In this document: positions 12,641 through 27,121 of the stretch, in pieces
Layout of the letters: every line of letters starts with the position of its first letter
Numbering within the stretch: position 1 is the first letter of the stretch
NCBI RefSeq assembly: GCF_037975245.1
Contig: NC_092564.1
Span: 18,649,484-18,713,483, forward strand
Reading direction: 5' to 3'
DNA length: 64,000 bases
Origin: Apostichopus japonicus
Lineage: Eukaryota; Echinodermata; Holothuroidea; Aspidochirotida; Stichopodidae
The notes under the pieces: generated by a model
The model's database searches: none
What the model was told of the DNA's origin: nothing
The model's input: only the letters and a program-made list of their open reading frames with translations
Translations under genes and position numbers: made by a program

Positions 12641-13009
12641 GACGGGGTCCGGTACCGTAATAAAGTAATAACAGTAACAAGTAATAAGTAATAATTGGTG
12701 ACCAGTTTTATTCCTCCTCTCTCTTTCCGTTTTTCCTCTTAACTGCCTTCTCCACTCCCAACTCAATCTCACGCCAAAATCCAACAAAGTAAAGAATGTC
12801 CCTCTATAGTAAGGGTCGTACACCGAATTAGACTAACAACAAGGGGACACTCTCCAGGCATGAACAAACACAAAAGGCACCCGAGGTGCAGGAATTCGGC
12901 CATGCAAATACACGTTGTCTCCCACGGACATGCGCAGTCGGCCGGAGAGCGCCCCCTGCAACACGGGTGGAAGAACCACAAAACAACAGGCAATCAACAG
13001 ACTGTGACA
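12638..13009 (-). mobile_element. Probable solo LTR, 372 bp
   Basis: A GC-richer block is embedded between two TA arrays. It reads TG...CA in both orientations. On the minus strand it starts TGTCACAGTC and ends CCCCGTCACA. AATAAA (plus-strand 12707-12712) lies about 70 bp from the minus-strand 3' end, where an LTR polyadenylation signal is expected. The flanks share ATAT (12634-12637 and 13010-13013), consistent with a short integration duplication but not informative inside TA repeats. The termini resemble Ty3/gypsy-type LTRs. No internal gag-pol is present. The family is inferred and orientation rests on the poly(A) signal. Confidence 0.5.
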
Positions 13010-13014
13010 ATATG

Positions 13015-13017
<3 letters not shown>

Positions 13018-13070
<53 letters not shown>
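13018..13070. repeat. (TA)n microsatellite
   Basis: Pure TA array immediately right of the probable solo LTR. It may be the other half of the array at 12584-12637. Confidence 0.96.
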
Positions 13071-13073
<3 letters not shown>

Positions 13074-13640
13074 TGTATGTTTTGGTATGTAACAAATGCC
13101 AGTTTCTTAAGTGTCTGCTTGAAATACATCACGTCAATGCATAAAACATATCTAACAAAAGGGGTATCAACAAACGACTTTAATGCAAATTCTGTAGATC
13201 AAATTAGCACTCATGATCATCCGAATTCCGAAAGGCAGAATTTCCAAAGTGTCTCGAGGCCAATTTTACATTTAAAATGCGTCCTTCTTCAAGTGTAAAC
13301 CGAAAGTTTCGAATACACGTATAGTTGAGACAAAAGCCCTAGATATACGTAACTTTGCTCGAAATAGGTGCAGTTGAAACCAAATGGAATGGAGGTTTTT
13401 GAGTTCATACAGCAACATCGATTCATATACAATAACATATACAATATTATATACATGAGCGTAACGCTCTATATATGCAGGAAATATCGATTGCAAAAGT
13501 TGGAAATATCGTAACATAATAATACACCGATCTTCAGAATGAATTTTGCTAGCTTTGTGCGTTTTAGTGTTCCAAGCATGAATCTCCTAACCTGTGTTTC
13601 TCGGCGATTTGCATATGATCAGTTGATAACAAGTAAGAAG
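13071..13640. other. Gene-free stretch
   Basis: No recognisable gene. The part next to 13640 may include the end of the LINE 3' untranslated region on the minus strand. Confidence 0.45.
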
Positions 13641-15010
13641 TAAGAAAAACATTATTGATCCTTAAAAAGGAAACTACCGTGCTCGCAAGGCAATAAAACA
13701 TAAAACAGTAAGTAAAACTAAAAAGAAAGAAAATAGGAAAAGCAACAGGCTGTGCAGAAATGGCAATAAAGTAAATCTAACGTTTAAACTTAATATTTAA
13801 ACTAAATATTATGAGCTTTAATAGCTTGAGGAATGGAAAATAAAGGATACCGGGTTTTGGTAACAGATGTAGGCTGCCTGAGCCAACCACTGCGCGGGAT
13901 TACATGTCTCACAAGCTGGACATGGAGGGGGTGATAACTGTCAGTCCAAAGGGACTCCAGCTTGCTACGAACAAGGCAGTGGTGAACACAGCCCACCTTC
14001 CCCGGTACCTCACCAATCACCTGTCCCGCCCTTCTAATACATTTATTATTACACTCCTTTTCCGGTAATTGTGAACATTGCCTCTCCAGTAAATTAGGCA
14101 ATAACGCCAAACCTCACCAAAAAAAACAAAAAAAAACAGAATTATAAAAGAAATTGTAATAACTTGCTACCTACATTGAAATAATTCAATTTCCTCAAGC
14201 AATATATAATCTAGAGTTTAATTTTTTAACGACGTTATTGACATAAGCCGACCAATGCAGTAGGTGTTTGATATAACCACCTAATTACTTGAAACTATGA
14301 ACACGAGCGACTCTATACAGTTATTAATTATGTCAGCGTCCGGTGAGAGTATATTACCGCGAAAGTCTACTAACATCTTCTTTGTGTTATCTATATATTT
14401 ATGTCTCGAAAATTGTCAACACAGTGCTTAACAACATTGCCAATTTGAGCAAGATATTGCTTTTATCATTATCAAACAAGCCGATCATAACAATGTCATC
14501 TGCAAATTTGATGAGTGGGCAACTCTGCTCATAAGAACGACAGTCCGAGGTATAGACGGAAACTAGGAACGGCGCTAAAACAGTACCTTGTGGAGCCCCA
14601 GTATTTGAAAACTAAGATATTCGAAATTTGTATAACGAGACAAACGAACTGACTGCGATCTATTTGTAAGATAATTCAATACCTAATATATGAGAGAATG
14701 AGGTATAACCTCCAATCTAAGAAGTTTTTCAGCAAGCACATGCGGTTGGGTCGTGTTGAATGCAGAGGAAAAGTCGAGAAACATTACTCGAGCAGAGTTG
14801 CCCAAATTTAGTTTGTTCCATGTGACTATAAATATTATCGAGAACCGTTTAAAATTGCATCATCTGTACTACGATTACTTTGGTAAATGCAAACTGCAAG
14901 AGATAGACATGGAGAATAAAAGTTGCTTAAAATATAAGTAGACGCATGATGTGTTACATAAGTCTACGAAACTTTGATGAAGTTATAGGAGGAAAAGTCC
15001 CAGATAACAG
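13640..15010 (-). pseudogene. Decayed non-LTR retrotransposon (LINE) ORF2, 3' part
   Basis: Read on the minus strand, this is the reverse transcriptase and C-terminal part of a LINE ORF2, broken by stops and frameshifts. Seen in order: RSTDDAI (plus-strand ~14856-14880), VLDNIYSH in another frame, motif A FLDFSSAFNTTQPHVL (14752-14783 and beyond), a W-to-stop change before VLNYLTNRSQSVRLS, motif B GAPQGTVLAPF (14571-14599), motif C KFADDIVMIG (14495-14509), then KKMLVDFRG. The C-terminal end is open at 13802-14110 and includes WTDSYHPLHVQL and a final FSIPQAIKAHN, typical of LINEs. At least three frame changes and several stops make it non-functional. The 5' part of ORF2, any ORF1 and the endonuclease are missing, as in 5'-truncated insertions. 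The LINE end is inferred near 13640. Clade is uncertain; the motif style fits the CR1/L2/Rex1 group. Confidence 0.9.
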
Positions 15011-15432
15011 TGTATATAAACTAAAACACGACTAGATCAGATAACGCAATGCTTATACAACCCCAGGTAATGTTAAGCCATGCACATTTGAAATCATAGC
15101 TGTAACACATTAGTTCAAGAAGTATAGCTGAAAATAGTAATAAGCTAAAGTGCCAAAAAAAGCAAACATTGAGTCAGCCTTCCAGATATATGTTGCCAAG
15201 GTAAGGCTTGTTATTAGTTCTGTCACTTGAAAGGTAAAGTGCATTAACTGAAGTATATGAAAATTGGGACAAGAGAAGGCTAAGTTCGTCCATTTTATTC
15301 GTCTGAAGAACAAGGGAGGAAAGTCGGTAGCAAACGAAGATGATATAACTGATAGATATACTTGGATTCGTTTAATGACTTGGCCAATCCACTATCAAAC
15401 ATGAAAGAGACACAAAGTCGTAGTATCATGTT

Positions 15433-15438
<6 letters not shown>
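15011..15438. other. Gene-free stretch
   Basis: No gene recognised. The first ~50 bases may be the last trace of the LINE. The remainder is AT-rich with no clear structure. Confidence 0.45.

Positions 15439-15512
<74 letters not shown>
15439..15512. repeat. (TA)37 microsatellite
   Basis: Pure TA dinucleotide array. Confidence 0.97.
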
Positions 15513-15514
<2 letters not shown>

Positions 15515-15890
15515 CTCCCACAAACAGCTTTAGGCATTTTTTTCTCCGCCTGGGAGATATCCTAGCTTACATGTCGTGTCTGTGTTTTGTCCGTTTGTAA
15601 ATCTGTGACGTCATAGTGCCATTATATATAGAGCTGAAACCGATTTCTTTCTATCTGTGCTTCTTTTCATATTTTCAAGGTAAAACCGTTAATATTGTTG
15701 AAATGCAGATCCCAAAAGCCATCACTGTATATAGGTCATGTTAACAGTTCCAATGTATTCAGCTGTTGCTAAAAATAAACTCTTTTACAGAAATTAAACA
15801 TTGTAATAAGAGAAGAACAACCAAAACGTGAAGGACATGTGGCTCGATGGTGGGATATTTATAGACTCGCTTGTATTTATAGACTCGCTC
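15513..15890. other. Gene-free stretch upstream of a SINE
   Basis: No gene. It ends with TTATAGACTCGCT repeated twice (~15858-15889) just before the SINE. The 11-mer TATAGACTCGC is the reverse complement of GCGAGTCTATA inside that SINE (~16060). Confidence 0.55.
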
Positions 15891-16143
15891 GGAGTGTATA
15901 GCCTAGTGGTTAACGCCGGCGTCTCCCAGTCATGAGATCCCCGGTTCGATTCCCCGCCGACAGCAATGTGTGTCGTCTGGCAAGGGGTTTTGTTCAATAA
16001 CAACTTCCCGACATGGACGTTAAATGGATGTGTGTCGAGAGATTGGCTTCGGTCAGCTTGCGAGTCTATAAGCCTCCATGGCTTTCTTTCGCGAGTTCCT
16101 GCTTGCGGGAAGATCACATATACATACATACATACATACATAT
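15891..16143 (+). mobile_element. tRNA-derived SINE, family A, copy 1
   Basis: The 5' head is tRNA-like, with polymerase III boxes. Box A TAGCCTAGTGG (15899-15909) and box B GGTTCGATTCC (~15943-15953) are both intact. A body follows containing CATGGACGTTAAAT, GGCTTCGGTCAGCTTGCG and TTTCGCGAGTTCCTGCTTGC. The tail is (CATA)n at 16121-16143. Copies at 52285 and 58921 share head, body and tail. SINEs are transcribed by RNA polymerase III and copied by LINE enzymes in trans. This copy is a different subfamily from the other two: it lacks CACTCC after box B and has a GTCTGGCAAGGGG variant. No clear target-site duplication is seen. Confidence 0.9.
16044..16055 (+). other. UUCG hairpin in SINE A copy 1
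   Basis: TGGC-TTCG-GTCA forms a C(UUCG)G tetraloop hairpin. Relative to CTGAC-TTCG-GTCAG in copies 2 and 3, the stem has changed to TTGGC but keeps pairing through G-U wobbles. Confidence 0.7.
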
Positions 16144-18836
16144 TTGAAGGAACATTAGACCTGTCATTATTTTATCAACTGGAATGAGATTTTTCTAAGT
16201 TGTTTGCGAAGTTGTAAAACACTCGTACAAACTATAATGATGATGGTTTGCATTATAGATCTTTTGCGCAACTGTCTGTACTGCGTACAGAAAATATCAA
16301 TATTTGCTGTCAAAATGTTCTCTGCTGTCAAATCTTCTAAATATATCACCAGTGGTAACAAAATCCCCATATTCAGAGATACATTTCCTTTGACAATCCT
16401 TTGTTATAGTGATTCGTCTAACGTCTTTGACTTATCTCACTCAGCAATATGTTGAACCAACAGTAGCTATGTAAACGGAATCTGGAACAATGTTTCGTCT
16501 CAGATTCAATAAGCACACACACACATACACACAAGAACTCTATACGAGAAAACCTTGTTCATGGCTTGCCCTTCGTAGACTATTTTAATCTTCCCAAACC
16601 CCACCACTACATTGGTAATAAATCCGCTGTACTTTATTTCATTCCGCTGACTACAGGCATACTCACACGTAAAGAAGACAAATGGGTGTTTCGAGTTACA
16701 GTCACATATTTCGTTAGGTACACACCTAAGAATTGTACCAATACTCAACCACTCCGTTTCTATAAATATATATACATGTATAGTTCAAAGATTTTCCCAT
16801 TGATTCGCGTGTCCTATTGTTTAGCTTGTATATAGTTCTTTGTATATGGTTCTCTGATTTTGAATGCTATGTGCTGATAATTCAGCTTCACTCACTATCT
16901 TGCTGAAGACAGCTCCACCGAGAATCACGATTTAAAAGCTTAACGTGATTAATTTTAGTTCTGTGAAAAGCCAGTTCACTTGGTTCACTCGATTACATTA
17001 TACATATTTATTAGCGTAAACGTGGACTTTTTCCCTATAATATGGTACAAACGTTATTTGTGATAACTTTAAAATCCCAATTAGTTTATGTGTCACTCAG
17101 TATTCGAAGTTAAATTTAGCGGACAGAATGTTCAAATTAAAATGACAATGAATGAATGATTTGATACTACTTCAAGTTATACACAGTCATAAACTACAAC
17201 TGACACTTCCATTAGTAGTTAAACTAACTTATTAACATTGAAAATGTTGTTTTCCATACATGTTTACGCAAAATAATGATGTTCTATATATAGATAACAA
17301 CATAGCACTTAAAGAGTCTACGCATGTTACACACACACACTCTCTAATGATTTCAAAGGAGAGTCTCCCAGTATAAGAATTACGTCATTTATTACTTCAG
17401 AGATTTAGTTGTAGAAAGTAAATTACTGTATAGTACATTATTCAGCCTAAAATTATTGCAAACATGCAAATCAAGCTGTATGTAAAAAAATATCATTTTG
17501 AATCATTAAACATAATAACAAAAAGTTTATCATTTCTAATATTTAGGTTGACGTTTGGTATAGCTCCTGCGACTGGTGCCGATAATCAAATCAAATTTCA
17601 ATGTGCGGTTTATTTAATTTAACAAGTCTCCTTTTATTGCTGTGATTTGGAATGCCTCATGTTGTCATGGTATTTTTTATTCGTTAATGTTACGCTGATA
17701 AGTTTTGAAATGCTTAAAAGGTAGAGCGTGATCATCTAGAAACAGGGTGTACTAAATATCAAGTACAATTACATTTAGGGTATAGTGTTTATCTTTGCTT
17801 CTATTTTCATGTTTAAGATCATAAAAGTACTTTGTTTCCATGGTAATACACTAAACTTATATTATTCCCCCTTTTTAGTTCAACTCGATTAATATTAACA
17901 AAGCAACATTATAGTTAGTCTAAAAAGGGGGTGAGGTGGTGGTGGGGGGGGGGGGAATAACAAGATAAGAAGAGAACAAAGCAAAAATACAACACTAACT
18001 AAATTAATTCATCACTTTTTGAAACGTAGGAATCGCCGGCATCAATGTTACCTTTGAATTTTGTAACCACATTATTGTACGATCGTCTTATATACATGTA
18101 GGCTATGTTACCAACATATGATCTGAGTTTCATGAAACCTAATGGCATTTCAAAGAAGCCAATATGTAACTACCACGTTAGGCTGCATGTATATAAGACA
18201 CTGTTTTTACTGCAGCAATCCAGACTAACCAGCGATAACAACACTTCAGGAGACTAGAACGAGTAAGTAAAAACCCATGTACGTTTTAAATCTAGAGGAG
18301 ATTTTTTACCTACTTCTTCCACATTCTCCTTCTCCTCTTTCATAGTGAATTAGTCGTTAATCAATAACGTAAATTTAACTCTGAATTTGCCTTTGAAAGT
18401 TATCAAAAGAGAGGGAAACAATTTGTTAAATCGAGAGGTTTTTAATGGGTTTTGATTGAATTAGTAATAATGAGAGTCATACACACAATATATAACAAAA
18501 TCGTGGGTGCATTATCGCAATTGATCGCATGCCTGCAATATAGGCCAATGCCTCCTTCATCAAACCAATATCTAAGTAAATCAGTGATGACTGAAATCTC
18601 AGTATCTGGGGACCTTTTCTCATGGGAGAGAAGGTTAAAGTTCATTAAACGTACAAACTGACCGTGAGTAAATGAGGCTATATTCTTCATTAGCCTGCAA
18701 GTTTAACAAAAAATATCGAATTTTTGCTATCGATTCGTTGCCTTTTATCTAGGTTGAAGATGTGTACGTTACACAGTGAATAAATGAGCGAGAACGACAA
18801 TTTGTTGTCTATTTCTTCAATGATGTTGAACGTAAC
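16144..18836. other. Gene-free AT-rich stretch
   Basis: No gene. Small simple repeats only: CA/TACACA near 16513-16533, ACACAC near 17331-17341, and a G-rich run near 17928-17955 (GGTGGTGGGG then a long G tract). Frames at 16204-16455, 16566-16835 and 18442-18690 show no family resemblance. Confidence 0.55.
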
Positions 18837-18888
18837 AGACAGATATTAGTTTCTATAGGTACAAAGTGAACACTACGTCGGTTTGTTT
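18837..18888 (+). repeat. Dispersed repeat R1, copy 1
   Basis: AGACAGATATTAGTTTCTAT and the following ~30 bases (ending AACACTACGTCGGTTTGT) recur at 41181-41230 with about two differences. In both places the unit leads straight into a TA array, so the array is probably part of the repeat. Confidence 0.85.
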
Positions 18889-18891
18889 TAC

Positions 18892-19086
<195 letters not shown>

Positions 19087-19087
19087 G

Positions 19088-19326
19088 ATAATTAGAAATA
19101 GACGTGAACATCCTACACACAACCATATGTATGCTGAAATGGCTGCAATCAGGGAAGACAACTTGTTCATGTTATATGTTATATGTTTATATTATATTAT
19201 ATATATATATATATATATATAATATAAACATATAACATATAACATGAACAAGTTGTCTTCCCTGATTGCAGCCATTTCAGCATACATATGGATGTGTGTA
19301 GGATGTTCACGTCTATTTCTAATTAT
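19088..19326. repeat. Near-perfect palindrome, two 110-bp arms
   Basis: 19088-19197 pairs with 19217-19326 around a ~19-nt TA-rich loop. Pairing positions sum to 38414 throughout. The only mismatch I find is A/A at 19122/19292. The arms are ordinary sequence, not simple repeat (for example CAGGGAAGACAACTTGTTC and its complement). It lies directly after the 190-bp TA array. RNA from either strand would fold into a long hairpin. It could be a real inverted duplication, a foldback insertion, or an assembly/read artefact. Confidence 0.95.
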
Positions 19327-20820
19327 TAGAAACCCTGGAATTTCTGCTTTGGGGAATCGACGTGATGTAGCAGTTATAGGCTGAATAGGCTACTATGGTA
19401 TGATGATTTCTCTATATCAATGCTAACAGCAATTTGGTCGGTTGATGTGCAAAGTACAGTTTGGGAGAGACGAAAAAAGGTAGCATATTGGTATTTCGAC
19501 TCAGTAATTGAACCGGACAAGAATACTACTTAGGCCTCTATAATCAAATTATGATGAACTATAACATTAGCGGAACTCTCAATTAATGGATAGTTATTAG
19601 GGAACTTCTTCTATCTACAGCCACTATAAACTGTTTCGTACAGACTATGACTCCATGTGTGATTTGATAACGGTGAGGTTATTGTTCTCGAAAACAGCCA
19701 AGTTGTAATCGTCGTTATTCTCAAGCCAAAATCTTACATTTTGTAACAAGTAGGCTAGATGTAATTAATTGGTGCTGAATGGGTCCCCCCCCCCCCTTCC
19801 TTTGTGATAGTATTATTGTAAGAAATTTTGAGCAAGTTTGATTAACAGATGTGATATTTCATGTAAATAATATTAGCCTCAATACAAATTCAACGGACCT
19901 ACTATATAGGCATGTAAAAATCGAAAATCTGTCCTCACTATATAGGGCAAGAACGAATGGCGTGAACATTCATAATCAGATGGAACACGAATAATCTATC
20001 ATGTTTACTAAAGTTTGGATATCTGGGAAAGGAACAATCGTCGAGGTAATTATAAATCCATTTGCAAGAAAATGTTGCGTGCAATAAATAATCCCGGATT
20101 ATTGAAAAACATGTACGGGTACTTAACTGCGAGCCAAATATGCAGAAAAAAAGGGGTCTTTTAGAGAATTAGAAAAATACAATGCACAACAAGAATTATG
20201 CTTGCAAAATAGCTACATGTGCATGCTGATGGTCATAATAGCCTGAAGTAAAATCGAGTCCAACTCAGTCGTATATTTTGACTTTGATCAAAACGGGCTA
20301 AAGAGATTCCATGTATAGCATGCCTCCTTTTCGTCCAACATTAACCGCTAGTATTTACCAGGTAATTTTCATTTGACTTTGTTCCGACACGCACCTGTAA
20401 TAAAAGTCTTGCATTTTTCGAATGACTGATTGATTTCATTCACTTGTGCGTCACTTTTGTATGTCAAAGACCTAAATATGCAAATTACCGTTGGTAGCTT
20501 CCGCAATCAAAGATAAAATTGATGAAATAACTGTAAAAATAGCGAAAGCCGTTTTTCCGGATTGTAATTCGATTCAGAAAGGAAAACAAAAAGAGAAAAG
20601 AAAAAAAGGTTTTCAAACAGTAAGTGTATACACTTCTTTTCGCTTTTTTTTTTTAATTTTCATGGACGTTTGCGGCGTCAATAAAGGAATTAAAATAAAA
20701 TATGAAAACTCGCGAGTGACGAAAAAACAAAAAACAGATTAATCAACTGAAGAGAATCAATGCAAATATAAAACGTAAGTGATCCAAACAAATAATACAA
20801 AATGATTCCGTTCTTCTTTC
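19327..20820. other. Gene-free stretch
   Basis: No gene. One C10 run near 19787-19796. The 83-codon frame at 20491-20742 is lysine-rich low-complexity sequence with no recognisable family. Confidence 0.55.
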
Positions 20821-20905
20821 TATTCTTTTCCTTGTTTTTTGTTCTTTTGTTGTTTGTTCTTTTGTGTTTTGTTCTTTTGTTGTTTGCTCTGTCTTGTGTT
20901 CTTGC
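20821..20905. repeat. Degenerate TTGTTCTTTTG minisatellite
   Basis: TTTGTTCTTTTGTTG-like words repeat about five times with small variations. The minus-strand TKNKRTNNKRT-like frame is its translation. Confidence 0.85.
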
Positions 20906-22726
20906 CGAAACAAACGTCAAAAGCTTGAATAAACGGAAAACAAAGCCATCCTTTTTCTTCTAGAATTACAGAACGAAATGAGTTTATTGATATTAACCTT
21001 TAATGCATGAAAGTTTAACTCGGCAATGGGATTATTATACAGTTTATTTGTAATCGAGAATTTAAGTTAATATATTTTATCAAATCATCTACCGGTACTC
21101 GTTTGCTGCAGGGGCCGACTGATAAAATCCGCATTTTTAGTCAATGAAATAACATAGAGTGAGTTAAACTGAATATCGCTGTTGCATTTCGGTTAAGACT
21201 GACTAAGATTGGCCGATGCATTTGTGAGAAGGGGTTGGGGTGGGGGAGGGGCGATAAATCTGTTATAATATGGAACAAGTCAATTAGTGTTGTAGAACTA
21301 GCCACAGGATTGTTATTCTATTATGAGTGATGATTGATTAACATATTTGGATACGGAGGGCGTCACTAAATATGTTATGTATTTCTATCTAAACGATTTT
21401 TTTTACCTCATTTATTGACCAATGTTGTATTTTCATATATATTAATCGTACACGAAAACATGACAATTCGTTGCATGTGTGAGTTTAAAGAAAATAACAT
21501 GGATAACGAAGCACTTTCGCAAAATACAAAGTCTTTATTCCATGTCCTATATGGAGAGGCAGATATTGCATCAAAACTAATCACTTCACAATTTTAAATC
21601 GAAAGGCAAGTGTTATTCGTCATAGTGAAAGAACGTTTACTTTTATATTTTTTTTTTAGAAATTAATATTTCAACATTTAACAAAAAAATTAATTTATAG
21701 AAGAACTCATCTATTGTAGGCATCGTCTAATTTTGTTTACATTTGAAAAATATAATAATTTAAATGAAAAATTAAGAAGTTGAAAGGGTGATTAATAAGT
21801 CTGTTGAAGCAAAAGAAAATATCCTCTTTCGAGAAAATAAACTGTCGCTTCAAAGAAACGTTTCTTCTACGTCTATAACAGAAAAAGACGAATCAATATG
21901 ACATTGCCATGAGAATAAATTTCATCTAATGTCTCTCCCTCTTTTTAACAAATCGAGTATAAGGAACTATCAATTAAATTCATAAGAAATAAGAGTCCAT
22001 TTGTCCCAAGTACCCGATGAATCAAACGAAACTGGAAAAAAAAAATGGAGTTTTACCTTCCGAACCGAATAAAACAAAAGGAAGAAAAATAATTGTGCTG
22101 TCAAATACCATTCTTGAATTAACTTTCGGCTACCAAATCTCTGATGATTCAAATGTCAAATATGTTCGACTATATAGATTCTGCAAGAATTGTTACTTTA
22201 AACTCCAACGACTCAGGTATTTGAAAGGAAATTGAATTAAATATAAGGGCACTCAGAGAGAATAAAACAGGCAGGTGGATTCATTCAATCGTTACTAAGA
22301 ATGCATATTGAAATTGTTAGTCTCTTGCTTTCTGCGTTCAAGCAGTATAACTTCTGTGATGTTTTTATTGCTTCTTTCAATCATGGAGTTACTTCCAGGT
22401 TCAATAAAAATAACAGAAATGATAAAAAATAAATACAAAAAATCCTCATTTCGGCCTTCATCTTAAAAGTATAGCTTCAAGTTTTTGAAAGAGATGAAGT
22501 CGGCTGAATATGTCTACAAATAACAAAATACATTAAAAAGAACATTTTTGTGCTGATATTGATGAATTTGTTGAAACTGTTTGAAGTTGAATTCACATAA
22601 GAATGTAGTTTAATCAGAATTACTAGCCAAGTTTCATCTGAAATATAATTCTAAAAAAAAAAAAAAAAAATTTGGAAATGTAATCATTTGCGTTTTATTG
22701 GTATGGAATAACTGAAATATGATAAG
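20906..22726. other. Gene-free stretch
   Basis: No gene. It includes a G-rich run at ~21232-21252 and a poly(A) run at ~22653-22669. The frames at 21415-21597 and 22017-22235 are unremarkable. Confidence 0.5.
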
Positions 22727-22757
<31 letters not shown>

Positions 22758-22877
22758 GAAAATCGTAATGAGTTGGACAATCAAGAACAGTGAAAAAACT
22801 TTCAGCCTCCACCGGGATTCGAACCACGGGCCTCCCGCTCTGTACGCGGACACCCTAACCACTAGGCTATGGACGCT
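22727..22877 (-). mobile_element. tRNA-derived SINE, family B, copy 1
   Basis: On the minus strand, a tRNA-like head (plus-strand 22806-22877) starts AGCGTCCATAGCC. Box A is TAGCCTAGTGG, the anticodon-like hairpin is CCGC-GTACAGA-GCGG, and box B is an intact GGTTCGAATCC. A short body follows (CACTGTTCTTGATTGTCCAA), then a (TA)n tail (22727-22754). Copy 2 at 23164-23276 matches closely. It is not a working tRNA gene: head and body are repeated, and no proper acceptor stem follows box B. Confidence 0.88.
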
Positions 22878-23073
22878 GATTGTATGTCCAGAGGTTCGAA
22901 ACCGGTAAGGAAGATCGTAATTCCACTGTAGGCGTTTGTCACCTGTATCGAACAATACTAGTTCTGTTTTTGGTGACATATTTTGCCTTACTCTAGAGAT
23001 CAAACATGATGCTAACCAACTCGAAAATCATTTGTGATTCCTAAAGCCGGATCTCGAAAGAGATACTTTGAAC

Positions 23074-23079
<6 letters not shown>
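22878..23079. repeat. Modules shared with 50530-50700
   Basis: This lies between the two family B heads. 22880-22965 read on the minus strand (GATACAGGTGACAA, CCTACAGTGGAAT) matches 50635-50700 on the plus strand. 23013-23078 on the plus strand (CCAACTCGAA, GGATCTCGAAAGAGATA) matches 50537-50590 on the plus strand. The two modules are therefore in opposite relative orientation at the two loci. Confidence 0.8.

Positions 23080-23163
<84 letters not shown>
23080..23163. repeat. (TA)42 microsatellite, tail of SINE B copy 2
   Basis: Pure TA array. On the minus strand it is the 3' tail of family B copy 2. Confidence 0.95.
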
Positions 23164-23166
<3 letters not shown>

Positions 23167-23276
23167 GACATTGTAGTGAGTTGGAAAATCCAGAACAGTG
23201 GAAAACCTCCACCAGGATTCGAACCCGGGCCTCCCGCTTTATATGCGGACACCCTAACCACTAGGCTATGGACGCT
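23164..23276 (-). mobile_element. tRNA-derived SINE, family B, copy 2
   Basis: The minus-strand head (plus-strand 23206-23276) has box A TAGCCTAGTGG, anticodon-like hairpin CCGC-ATATAAA-GCGG, box B GGTTCGAATCC, then CACTGTTCTGGATTTTCCAA and the TA array at 23080-23163 as tail. The two copies have the same orientation, about 400 bp apart. Confidence 0.88.
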
Positions 23277-26731
<3,455 letters not shown>

Positions 26732-26739
26732 CTAATTGT

Positions 26740-27113
26740 CAGTGGCGGAGCTAGGGGTATTGGTCAGGGGGTCGAGAATGGTCTGTAGGGGCGCTTCCGA
26801 CACTATCTTAGCGGAGCGCCACCACAGGCTGGCGCGGAGCGCACAGACATTTTTTTGAATAAAGATACTCCCTAGATCGCCGGAAATTACCCTATCCAGG
26901 CCTTGCTAATTTGCAGATAAACGAAGAATAAATAGGTGTCCGCCAACAAAATGTGACAAATGTCAATAGGTAGATGAGAGCGCAATAAAAAAAGTCAATA
27001 ATCGCGAATAAGTAAAGAGTGGTAAAAAGCTGAAAAGGGCGCCAGCAGTCCATTTGAGTCCGTCGGGGGGGGGGGGCATCCGCCCCCCTGACTGTATGGA
27101 CACTCCGCCACTG
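26740..27113. mobile_element. hAT-like MITE, 374 bp
   Basis: Termini CAGTGGCGGAG and CTCCGCCACTG are exact inverted repeats. The exact 8-bp target-site duplication is CTAATTGT (26732-26739 and 27114-27121). The shared core GCGGAGCGCCA...TGGCGCGGAGCG lies at 26811-26843, followed by the family downstream words GATCGCCGGAAAT and CAGGCCTTG. A G12 run precedes the right end. No coding capacity; it needs a hAT transposase in trans. Confidence 0.95.
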
Positions 27114-27121
27114 CTAATTGT

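Noticed and set aside
22806-22877. Genuine tRNA gene on the minus strand
   Set aside because: Boxes A and B are intact, but the head is repeated at 23206-23276 with the same non-tRNA body and tail and without a proper acceptor stem. It is a SINE head.
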